Below are positions 1-5,503 of a DNA stretch of 5,507 nt, one piece after another. Position 1 is the first letter of the stretch, and every line of letters begins with the position of its first letter. Under the pieces are notes generated by a model. That model had not been told where the DNA came from, made no database searches, and saw only the letters and a program-made list of their open reading frames with translations. A program made the position numbers and the translations under genes. Location of the stretch: positions 1 through 5,507 of the forward strand of contig JAITDH010000116.1 in the NCBI GenBank assembly GCA_031282665.1, in the 5' to 3' direction. This stretch comes from Zoogloeaceae bacterium. Its GTDB lineage: Bacteria; Pseudomonadota; Gammaproteobacteria; Burkholderiales; Rhodocyclaceae.

Positions 1-111
1 CCGAAGCAGCGCGCCAATGCCGCCGGAAACCGGCGCTTGCCTACAGGCGGCTTGCAGGCTGGAAGCGAGCGTCTTGCAGTATTCCTGCCAGGCGAAGGTA
101 TCGTTTTTCAT
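1..111 (-). CDS. Partial unrecognised protein, N-terminal 37 codons
   Basis: Reading the minus strand from an ATG at 111-109, the frame stays open for all 37 codons to the window edge. It begins MKNDTFAWQEYCKTLASSLQ and continues through a short alanine/glutamine/cysteine stretch and a glycine-rich patch (residues 29-33) to the edge. The composition looks like a real soluble protein start with an amphipathic helix, and codon use is ordinary for this window. The ATG has no strong Shine-Dalgarno; only a weak GGA lies about 10 bases upstream. It lies downstream of gabT in the same orientation, but about 520 bp of palindromic repeat separates them, so co-transcription is uncertain. I do not recognise the family. 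It could be a chance open frame, since 37 codons is short evidence. Confidence 0.42.
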   Translation of the reverse strand, partial: MKNDTFAWQEYCKTLASSLQAACRQAPVSGGIGALLR

Positions 112-147
112 GGGCGCAATCCAAAGTGGGAACAAACGAAGCGCCGC

Positions 148-350
148 CGCTTGCCGTCCCCTCGCCCCCTTGGGGGGAGAGGGTGGCCCGAAAGGGCCGG
201 GAGAGGGTGCTGTTCCACACGGCGCGTAGCGCCGGAAACTTTATAAAAACCCCTGACCCAAGCGCCGCGCTACCCCCTCTCCCGCCCCTGACGGGGCACC
301 CTCTCCCCCGAAGAATCGGGGGCGAGGGAACGGCACGCGGTCGTGCTGCG
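148..350. repeat. 203-bp palindromic repeat, copy A
   Basis: This copy aligns without gaps to copy B, offset by 243 bp, with about 13 mismatches in 203 bases by hand count. It is internally palindromic. A left arm (about 152-209) and a right arm (about 272-335) carry matching modules in opposite orientation: TGCCGT, a C-rich/G-rich hairpin, AGAGGGTG, a second small hairpin and GGGAGAGGG. About 62 bases lie between the arms, including the small dyad GGCGCGTAGCGCC (221-233). The left arm has a GGCCC-GAAA-GGGCC hairpin at 185-198, and the right arm has a GCCCC-TGAC-GGGGC hairpin at 284-297. This is the form of a non-autonomous palindromic (REP/BIME- or MITE-like) element. No target-site duplication is evident. 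Confidence 0.8.
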
Positions 351-390
351 TCAATCAGCGGAGGAAAAGCCTTTCCAGACAAAGCACCAT

Positions 391-593
391 CGCTTGCCGT
401 CCCTTCGCCCCCTTGGGGGGAGAGGGTGGCCCGAAAGGGCCGGGTGAGGGTGCTGTTCCACACGGCGCATAGCGCCGGTAATTTTGTAAAAACCCCTAAC
501 CCAAGCGCCGCGCTACCCCCTCTCCCGCCCCTGACGGGGCACCCTCTCCCCCGAAGGATCGGGGGAGAGGGAACGGCAGGCAGCGGTGCTGCG
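391..593. repeat. 203-bp palindromic repeat, copy B
   Basis: This is the second direct copy of the element at 148-350, with the same two-arm layout (arms near 395-452 and 515-578). It lies 40 bp beyond the gabT stop. Its right arm contains a perfect 13-bp stem (542-554 with 559-571) with an AGGA loop; the matching hairpin in copy A has one mismatch. It retains the GGCCC-GAAA-GGGCC hairpin (428-441). The differences from copy A are scattered single substitutions with no insertions or deletions, which fits duplication followed by drift or two insertions of a conserved family. Confidence 0.8.
542..571 (-). terminator. Strong hairpin downstream of gabT, possible 3' end structure
   Basis: Bases 542-554 (CCCTCTCCCCCGA) pair perfectly with 559-571 (TCGGGGGAGAGGG) around a four-base loop, about 63 bases past the gabT stop in the direction of transcription. 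No T-tract follows on the minus strand, so it is not a canonical intrinsic terminator. It may instead stabilise the 3' end of the mRNA or assist termination, as REP-type hairpins are known to do. It is part of repeat copy B. Confidence 0.3.
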
Positions 594-633
594 TTTGTTT
601 TCTCCACTTTTGATTGCGTCCACTTTTCGACGT

Positions 634-1923
634 TTACTTACCCACTTCCGTAAGAATGTCGCCGATGATGGCGAGTCCTTCGTCCAGCACCGCGTCGCTG
701 ATGGTGAGCGGCGTCATCAGGCGCAGGACGTTGCCGTTGACGCCGCAGGTGAGGAGAAAGAGACCGCGCTTCAGGGCTTCCGTCTTCAGGGCGTTGGCGA
801 TTTTTGGCGCGGGTTGCTGCTTGTCGCCGCCGATGGAAAATTCTACCGCGCTCATCGCGCCCAGACCGCGAATGTCGCCGATGCAGGAAACCTTGCGCGC
901 CAGTTCGGAAAAATAGCCGCGAATGCGCGCGCCAATGGCTACGCTGCGCGCGCAGAGGTTTTCTTCCTCCACGATGTCCAGCACGGCGAGCGCGGCGGCG
1001 CAGGAAACCGGGTTGCCGCCATAGGTGCCGCCCAGACCGCCGGAAGTGGAGGCATCCATCACGTCGGCGCGGCCAACGATGGCGGAAATGACCGTTCCGC
1101 CGCCCAGTCCCTTCGCCAAGGTGATGATGTCGGGAATCACGCCGGAATGCTCGATGGCGAAGAATTTGCCGGTACGCGCCACGCCGGACTGGATTTCGTC
1201 GGCAATGAGGAGAATGCCGTTCTGGTCGGCCAGCGCGCGCAGACGCTGAAGAAAATCGGCAGGCGCGGGAATGTAGCCGCCCTCGCCCTGCACGGGTTCG
1301 ACGAGAATGGCCGCGACACGCGAGGCTTCGATGTCGCTCTTGAAAATCTTCTCGATTCCGGCGATGGCGTCATCGACGGAAACGCCCGCACATTCGGAAG
1401 GATAGGGCGCGTGAAAAATATCGCCGGGAAAGGGGCCGTAGCCGATCTTGTAGGGCGCAACCTTGCCGGTCAGGGCGAGGGTCAGGAGCGTGCGTCCGTG
1501 GAAAGCGCCCTGAAAGGCGATGACGCCGGAGCGTCCGGTGTAGGCGCGCGCCGCCTTGACGGCGTTTTCCACCGCTTCCGCGCCGGTGTTCATGAAAAAG
1601 GTCTTCTTCGGCGCGCTGCCGGGAGCCAGTTTGTTGAGGCGTTCAGCGAGCGTCACATAGCCTTCATAGGCAACGGTCTGGAAACAGGTATGAGTGAACA
1701 ACGGCGCTTGCGTTTCGATGGCGGCCACGACTTTCGGATGGCAATGTCCGGTATTCACTACGGCGATTCCGGCGCAAAAGTCGATGTAACGCTTGCCTTC
1801 CACGTCCCAGATTTCGGCGTTGAGCGCCTTTTTGGCAAAAACCGGATGGGCATTGCCGACGCCGCGCGGCAGGGCGTCGACGCGACGTTGGAAAAGCTGG
1901 GCGTTGGTTTGCGATGCGGACAT
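634..1923 (-). CDS. gabT: 4-aminobutyrate aminotransferase (GabT/PuuE type)
   Basis: This 429-residue class III PLP-dependent aminotransferase transfers the amino group of GABA to 2-oxoglutarate, giving succinate semialdehyde and glutamate in the cytoplasm. E. coli GabT (426 aa) and PuuE (421 aa) are nearly the same length. Visible motifs are GIAVVNTGHCHP (52-63) with the substrate-pocket Ile53, the phosphate-binding NTGAEAVEN (112-120), FHGR with Arg144, EPVQGEGG (209-216), ADEIQSG (241-247) with Asp242 and Gln245 at the cofactor ring, the Schiff-base lysine Lys271 in LAKGLGGG, Thr300 in GGTYGGNP, and Arg401 in NVLRL. From memory, stretches such as LTGKVAPYKIGYGPFPG and IFKSDIEA look closer to PuuE than to GabT, so a role at the end of putrescine breakdown is equally possible. 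The ATG start has AAGGAG at 1934-1939, a slightly long 10 bases away. All catalytic residues are present and nothing looks broken. It is the last gene of the probable operon. Confidence 0.93.
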   Translation of the reverse strand: MSASQTNAQLFQRRVDALPRGVGNAHPVFAKKALNAEIWDVEGKRYIDFCAGIAVVNTGHCHPKVVAAIETQAPLFTHTCFQTVAYEGYVTLAERLNKLAPGSAPKKTFFMNTGAEAVENAVKAARAYTGRSGVIAFQGAFHGRTLLTLALTGKVAPYKIGYGPFPGDIFHAPYPSECAGVSVDDAIAGIEKIFKSDIEASRVAAILVEPVQGEGGYIPAPADFLQRLRALADQNGILLIADEIQSGVARTGKFFAIEHSGVIPDIITLAKGLGGGTVISAIVGRADVMDASTSGGLGGTYGGNPVSCAAALAVLDIVEEENLCARSVAIGARIRGYFSELARKVSCIGDIRGLGAMSAVEFSIGGDKQQPAPKIANALKTEALKRGLFLLTCGVNGNVLRLMTPLTISDAVLDEGLAIIGDILTEVGK

Positions 1924-2033
1924 GAATGAAAAACTCCTTGCGGTAGTGGTTGGGGAAAGCGTGGTGTCAGTCCGCGCCTTCCTGTGAGGTCAAGCAAAAG
2001 TGGATGTCAAGGCTGCACAGCCTGGGCGATGGT
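1924..2033 (-). promoter_or_regulatory. gabT leader with weak candidate promoter and dyad
   Basis: Between the palindromic element and gabT the minus strand carries TTGACA (2010-2005). Seventeen bases later comes a poor -10 candidate, TCACAG. A 14-bp dyad, AGGCTG-CA-CAGCCT (2010-2023), abuts the upstream edge of the TTGACA. A second TTGAC occurs about 15 bases downstream. This could be an internal promoter with an operator that lets gabT be expressed apart from the upstream genes. The weak -10 match makes this tentative. The gabT ribosome-binding site (AAGGAG, 1934-1939) lies in the same interval. Confidence 0.22.
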
Positions 2034-2160
2034 TTTCCTCCCCCCTGACAAGGGGGGATCGAGGGGGGTTTTAGGCGGTTCGGTTTGCAGTGTGGCGTAG
2101 CTCTTGTTTCACTGCCGCAAAACCCCTCCCCGGCCCTCCCCTTGTCAGGGGAGGGGGAAA
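2034..2160. repeat. 127-bp palindromic element between permease and gabT
   Basis: Two arms of about 40 bases (2034-2072 and 2119-2160) are imperfect inverted copies, both opening TTTCC from the outside and ending GGGGTTTT towards a 46-base centre. Each arm has its own hairpin with the same loop TGACAA when read inward: CCCCCC-TGACAA-GGGGGG at 2040-2057, and on the opposite strand CCCTCCCC-TGACAA-GGGGAGGG at 2155-2134. The element differs in sequence from the repeats at 148-593 but shares the two-arm design. It begins two bases after the permease stop codon. Its position inside a probable operon suggests an mRNA-processing or partial-termination role, although it may simply be an inserted non-autonomous repeat. 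Confidence 0.75.
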
Positions 2161-2162
2161 GG

Positions 2163-3725
2163 TCAGACGCCTGCCAGAACCGGTTCGCCGTCGCCCTGAT
2201 CCTTGTCGTCTTCCCGTATGGCCGCCGCCTTCTTGTCGCCGAAGAGAATGTGGGCGTCGCCGTAGGGAGAAGAACCGTGGTCGTAGGGTTTGAAGAGCGT
2301 CATGTATACAAAACCCACGCCCAGCACGATGCCGCAGGAGACGATCATGTTCCAGTCGCCGCCGCGCGGCCACGCCATGTTGATGATGGCGAGCACGCCG
2401 TAAACCAGCGCCGCGATATTCACCGGCCAGGCCAACTTGCCCAGGCGGAACGCGCCGGAAGGCTTCCAGCCGCGCGCGCGGGCGATGAGGGCCGCGATGA
2501 CGATCATCTGGAACGACAGATAAATGCCGATGACGCCGAAGCTCACGATGGTGACGATGGCGTCCTCCATCCAGTAACTGGTGACGCACAGGGCGCTGGT
2601 CAGCACGCCGACGAGGAGAATCGCGTTCGAGGGCACGTGGTGTTTTTCCGAAACGCGGCGAAAGAGCTTGCTGCCGATGAACATGTCGTCATGCGAGTAG
2701 GCGTAGATCATGCGGCTGGCGGCGGCTTGCAGGGACAGGATGCAGGAAAGGAAGGAGATCGCCACCACCGCGACAACGAGCTTGGTGCCCACCGGCCCGA
2801 AGGCTTGATTGAGGATGGCGATGATGACGGGGGTTCCGTTCTCGTCCGGGTGCAGCGCCGCCTGCATGTTCGGCACCGCGAGGATGAGCGAGACGCAGAT
2901 GAATATCGCCGCCACGCCGCCAACGTAGATGGTCATGCGCATGGCCTTGGGAATGGCGCGGGAGGGATTCGGGGTTTCCTCGGCCACGTCGCCGCAGGCT
3001 TCAAACCCGTAATACTGGAACAGGCCGCCCAGCGAAGCCGCGAGGAAGGCGGGCCAGTAGGAGCCGTCGATATGAATATCGAAGATATTGAAAAACACCC
3101 CGAAATCGTAATTGCGATGGAAGAGAAGCAGGTACGCGCCCACCACGAGCGCGCCGATCAGCTCGCAGAGAAAACCGAACATGGCGACCCGTCCCAGCCA
3201 GCGCGTGCCTTCCAGATTGAAGCCGGTCACAATGGCGATGAGTGACAACGCGATGATCACCGTCAACATCGACGAGGATTCCATGCCCATCATGGAAGCG
3301 AGGAAGGGCGACGCGCCCACCGAGATTCCGGCAATGCTGGTACACAACGCCCAGGCGTAGATCCAGCCCGCCATCCACGCCCAGCGCTTGCCGACGAGCC
3401 GCCGCGCCCAGGGGTAGATGCCGCCGGAAATCGGAAACTGCGAGACGACTTCACCAAACACCAGGCAGACCAGGAACTGGCACAGCGCGATGATGAGATA
3501 GGTCCAGATCATCGGCGGCCCGCCCGTGGCGAGACAGAAGCCGAAGAGGCTGTAGACGCCCACCACCGGCGAAAGATAGGTGAAGCCGAGCGCGAAGTTC
3601 TGCCACAGGCTCATGCGCCGGTTGAAGTGCGGATTGATGCCCAGCGCCTTCAGTTGCGCGACATCTTCGGCATCGCCCGCCTCCACGGAAGTCGGGTTGA
3701 GCGGATCATGGATCGTTGCGGTCAT
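2163..3725 (-). CDS. APC-superfamily amino acid/amine permease
   Basis: This 520-residue integral inner-membrane transporter belongs to the amino acid-polyamine-organocation superfamily and most resembles the amino acid/choline transporter group that includes yeast GABA and choline permeases. After a soluble N-terminus of about 40 residues (with LGINPHFNRRMSLWQNFALG at 28-47), I count about 12 hydrophobic segments, near 44-66, 73-95, 115-140, 152-169, 178-202, 224-244, 264-286, 314-338, 366-385, 388-414, 432-450 and 458-477. Family signatures are SGGIYPWARRLVG (100-112) and GFEACGDVAEETPNPSRAIP (240-259), the conserved loop after TM6. A charged cytoplasmic tail follows TM12. The start has GAGGAG (3734-3739) eight bases upstream. 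The gene starts 67 bp after the dehydrogenase stop with no terminator between. Neighbouring GABA aminotransferase makes GABA the best guess for substrate, but putrescine, other omega-amino acids or choline-like amines cannot be excluded. Confidence 0.88.
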   Translation of the reverse strand: MTATIHDPLNPTSVEAGDAEDVAQLKALGINPHFNRRMSLWQNFALGFTYLSPVVGVYSLFGFCLATGGPPMIWTYLIIALCQFLVCLVFGEVVSQFPISGGIYPWARRLVGKRWAWMAGWIYAWALCTSIAGISVGASPFLASMMGMESSSMLTVIIALSLIAIVTGFNLEGTRWLGRVAMFGFLCELIGALVVGAYLLLFHRNYDFGVFFNIFDIHIDGSYWPAFLAASLGGLFQYYGFEACGDVAEETPNPSRAIPKAMRMTIYVGGVAAIFICVSLILAVPNMQAALHPDENGTPVIIAILNQAFGPVGTKLVVAVVAISFLSCILSLQAAASRMIYAYSHDDMFIGSKLFRRVSEKHHVPSNAILLVGVLTSALCVTSYWMEDAIVTIVSFGVIGIYLSFQMIVIAALIARARGWKPSGAFRLGKLAWPVNIAALVYGVLAIINMAWPRGGDWNMIVSCGIVLGVGFVYMTLFKPYDHGSSPYGDAHILFGDKKAAAIREDDKDQGDGEPVLAGV

Positions 3726-3792
3726 GATGTTTTCTCCTCAGGATGGAATTGCAAAAAACGGGGATTCAGTGTGGGGTTGCCTTTTGACGCCG

Positions 3793-5280
3793 CTAGCCCA
3801 GGTGTATCCAGACCGATTTCGTCTGCATGTGGGCGAGAATGGTTTCAAAACACTTGTCGCGCCCCTGCCCGGACTGCTTGACGCCGCCCCAGGGCTGCGT
3901 CATGTCGCCGTGTTCGTAGCAGTTGACCCAGACGATGCCGGCTTCGATGTCGCGTGCCGCCTTGTGCGCGGTGGCAAGATCCTTCGTCCACACCCCAGAG
4001 GCAAGGCCGTAGAGGCTGTCATTGGCAATGGCAATGGCTTCCGCGTAATCCTTGAATTTCATCACCGCGCCCACCGGCCCGAAGATTTCCTCGCGGGCGA
4101 TGGTCATGTCGGGCGTGATCTTCCCGAAAAGCGTCGGCTGCACGTAACAGCCCTTTTCCAGACCCGCAGGCACGCCGCCGCCGAACACCAGTTCGCCGCC
4201 TTCGGCCTTGCCTTTTTCGATGTAGGACAAGACCCGCTGCTGCTGCTCGCGGGTGACGAGCGGCCCCATCGTGGTCGCGGGATCGAGCGGATCGCCGGGG
4301 ACGAAGCGTTTGGCGGATGCGCTGAATTTTTCGATGAAGGCGTCGTAAAGCGATTCATGCACCAGAAGACGGGAACTGGCGCTGCACACCTCACCCTGAT
4401 TGGTGTAGATGTTGTTCACGCAATAGGTGACGGCGGTATCGAGATCGGCATCCGGCAGCACGATCTGCGGACTTTTGCCGCCACACTCGGTCGTCACCTT
4501 CTTCATGTTGGATTGACCGGCATAAATCATCATCAGCTTGCCGACCTCGGTGGAACCCGTAAACCCGATCTTGTCCACGCCCATGTGCAGGGCCAGCGCG
4601 CGGCCCGCGTCCTCGCCGAAACCGTTCACCACGTTGAAGACGCCATCCGGCACGCCCGCATCCGCAATGATCTTCGCCAGCAAGAGCGCGGAGAGCGGGC
4701 TTTGCTCGGCGGGTTTCAAAATGACGGAATTGCCCGCCGCAAGCGCGGGCGCGACTTTCCAGGCCGCCATCATCAGCGGGTAATTCCAGGGCGTCACACA
4801 GGCGACCACGCCCAGCGGCTCACGCACGATCATGTGCAGCGCGGCGGGGTCGGTGCTGGTGACGACACCTTCCACCTTGTCGATCGCCTCGCCGAAATAC
4901 TGGAAGGTCAGCGCGGAGAACGGCACATCGCCGCCGACGAGTTCGGAAATGGATTTGCCCATGTCGAGCGAATCCAGCACGGCAAGCGTATCGGCATATT
5001 CCTCGATGCCGCGCGCGATGCGATACATGATTTCCATGCGCTCGCGCGGCGGCATCCTGGCCCAGACCCCGCTCCTGAAACTGCGCCGGGCGGCTTCGAC
5101 GGCAAGGTCGATGTCTTTTTCCGTGCCCCTTGCCACTTCGGCAAGCACACGGCCATCCACGGGATTGAGGCTCTTGAAGTGCTGTCCGTCAACCGCCTCC
5201 ACAAACCGGCCGTCGATGAAAAGCCGGGTTTCGGGTTTGGTCGCAGCCGCAAGTTGCTTCCAGTATTGCGTATCTTTCAT
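3793..5280 (-). CDS. NAD(P)-dependent aldehyde dehydrogenase, PuuC/KauB-like
   Basis: This 495-residue cytoplasmic aldehyde dehydrogenase has the same length as E. coli PuuC. It oxidises an aldehyde to the acid with NAD(P)+. Catalytic residues are all visible: Asn166 in TPWNYP, Lys189 in ILKPAEQSP, the cofactor motif FTGSTEVGK (240-248), general base Glu265 in TECGGKSP, nucleophile Cys299 in NQGEVCSASSR, and Glu398 in EEIFGPV. The N-terminal YW...RLFIDGRF and C-terminal GGVKQSGQGRDK followed by TKSVWIHL resemble gamma-glutamyl-gamma-aminobutyraldehyde (PuuC) and guanidinobutyraldehyde (KauB) dehydrogenases rather than GabD. The substrate could be an aminoaldehyde from polyamine breakdown or succinate semialdehyde produced by the neighbouring aminotransferase; sequence alone does not decide. 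The start at 5280 is chosen because AAGGAG (5286-5291) sits five bases upstream. A frame-open ATG at 5394 would add 38 cysteine-rich, unfamily-like residues and swallow the candidate promoter. It is the first gene of the probable operon. Confidence 0.92.
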   Translation of the reverse strand: MKDTQYWKQLAAATKPETRLFIDGRFVEAVDGQHFKSLNPVDGRVLAEVARGTEKDIDLAVEAARRSFRSGVWARMPPRERMEIMYRIARGIEEYADTLAVLDSLDMGKSISELVGGDVPFSALTFQYFGEAIDKVEGVVTSTDPAALHMIVREPLGVVACVTPWNYPLMMAAWKVAPALAAGNSVILKPAEQSPLSALLLAKIIADAGVPDGVFNVVNGFGEDAGRALALHMGVDKIGFTGSTEVGKLMMIYAGQSNMKKVTTECGGKSPQIVLPDADLDTAVTYCVNNIYTNQGEVCSASSRLLVHESLYDAFIEKFSASAKRFVPGDPLDPATTMGPLVTREQQQRVLSYIEKGKAEGGELVFGGGVPAGLEKGCYVQPTLFGKITPDMTIAREEIFGPVGAVMKFKDYAEAIAIANDSLYGLASGVWTKDLATAHKAARDIEAGIVWVNCYEHGDMTQPWGGVKQSGQGRDKCFETILAHMQTKSVWIHLG

Positions 5281-5285
5281 GCTTG

Positions 5286-5291
5286 CTCCTT
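5286..5291 (-). promoter_or_regulatory. Ribosome-binding site deciding the dehydrogenase start
   Basis: The minus strand reads AAGGAG-CAAGC-ATG, a full-strength Shine-Dalgarno with a five-base spacer. It fixes translation initiation at 5280 in preference to the in-frame ATG at 5394. Confidence 0.8.
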
Positions 5292-5333
5292 CGCAGTTCC
5301 AGGGATGGTTGCTTGTTGTTCCGGTATAGCCTC

Positions 5334-5349
5334 TGCATATACCGTGCCA
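5334..5349 (-). promoter_or_regulatory. Candidate sigma-54 (-24/-12) promoter
   Basis: The minus strand reads TGGCACGGTATATGCA, which matches the RpoN consensus TGGCACG-N4-TTGCA at every defined base except the first T of the -12 element. The invariant GG (5348-5347) and GC (5336-5335) are separated by exactly ten bases, as sigma-54 requires. Transcription would start about 12 bases past the GC, near 5323, giving a leader of roughly 43 bases that contains the AAGGAG site. It would drive the dehydrogenase, the permease and possibly gabT. Sigma-54 control is common for nitrogen-source and polyamine/GABA catabolic genes and would require an AAA+ enhancer-binding activator. Confidence 0.72.
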
Positions 5350-5437
5350 TCTCTTGCCGCGCTGCACAAAAAACACGCAAACACATGAATTCAAACGAAT
5401 TTATACGTCATCACCCGAACCCGCCCCCAACCGGATT

Positions 5438-5453
5438 CGCAGCGGACGCTGCG
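5438..5453. promoter_or_regulatory. 16-bp dyad, candidate activator (enhancer) site
   Basis: CGCAGCG-GA-CGCTGCG is an inverted repeat with perfect 7-bp arms. Its centre lies about 120 bp upstream of the predicted sigma-54 transcription start, within the usual range for enhancer-binding activators. The same heptamer CGCTGCG recurs at 5473-5479, 26 bp from its copy in the dyad. The stretch between dyad and promoter (5366-5405) is AT-rich, as expected of a bendable or IHF-binding segment, although I found only an imperfect IHF-like match (ATTCAAACGAATTTA). The binding protein is unknown. Confidence 0.4.
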
Positions 5454-5503
5454 TTTTCCCGCTGAAAAAACGCGCTGCGCTGCAAAATATCATCGGAGAT
5501 TGG

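Larger units (their letters stand above)
112..620. repeat. Composite palindromic intergenic region with outer inverted repeat
   Basis: This gene-free stretch between gabT and the left-edge frame is almost entirely repeat. Its two ends are imperfect inverted copies: bases near 114-150 (GCGCAATCCAAAGTGGGAAC onward) match, on the opposite strand, the bases near 583-620 (a TTTGTTTTCTCCACTTTTGA core). Two 203-bp direct copies of a palindromic unit lie between them. The junction between the copies (about 343-387) is itself a weak dyad centred on GGAAAAGCCTTTCC. The whole could fold as a multi-branched hairpin in the RNA downstream of gabT. No transposase or coding region is visible inside. The boundaries of the outer repeat are approximate. 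Confidence 0.6.

Noticed and set aside
41..607. A 188-codon minus-strand open frame, and a 175-codon plus-strand frame at 126-653, across the repeat region
   Set aside because: Both are translations of the two palindromic repeat copies: the protein repeats itself at the 243-bp period and is rich in Pro, Gly and Arg with no domain. Such repeat-derived frames are typical false genes.
112..620. CRISPR array or insertion sequence
   Set aside because: There are only two long direct copies with an unequal, structured junction and no series of short repeats with spacers. No transposase frame is present.
603..627. Two copies of TCCACTTTT at a 16-base spacing just after gabT, with a similar CCACTTTTG on the minus strand near 2000
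   Set aside because: The matches are only nine to ten bases in a low-complexity context and can be explained by the outer repeat end, so there is no basis for calling a tandem array or binding site.
586..1929. A 447-codon plus-strand open frame opposite gabT
   Set aside because: It is antisense to a complete aminotransferase with all its active-site residues, and its own composition is shadow-like. The same applies to the 386-codon plus frame at 2085-3245 opposite the permease.
3726..3792. T-run between dehydrogenase and permease as a terminator
   Set aside because: The minus strand has six Ts here, but the C-rich sequence before them has no complementary G-rich arm, so no hairpin forms. 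I treat the two genes as co-transcribed.
3580..5388. A 602-codon plus-strand open frame opposite the aldehyde dehydrogenase
   Set aside because: It is a high-GC antisense shadow, rich in His, Gly and Arg, with no family features. The opposite strand encodes a full dehydrogenase with all catalytic residues.
5281..5394. A 38-residue N-terminal extension of the dehydrogenase from the ATG at 5394
   Set aside because: The extension is Cys/Trp-rich, absent from the family, and lacks a clear ribosome-binding site. It would also place the sigma-54 promoter inside the coding region. The ATG at 5280 has AAGGAG at ideal spacing and gives the usual length of 495.
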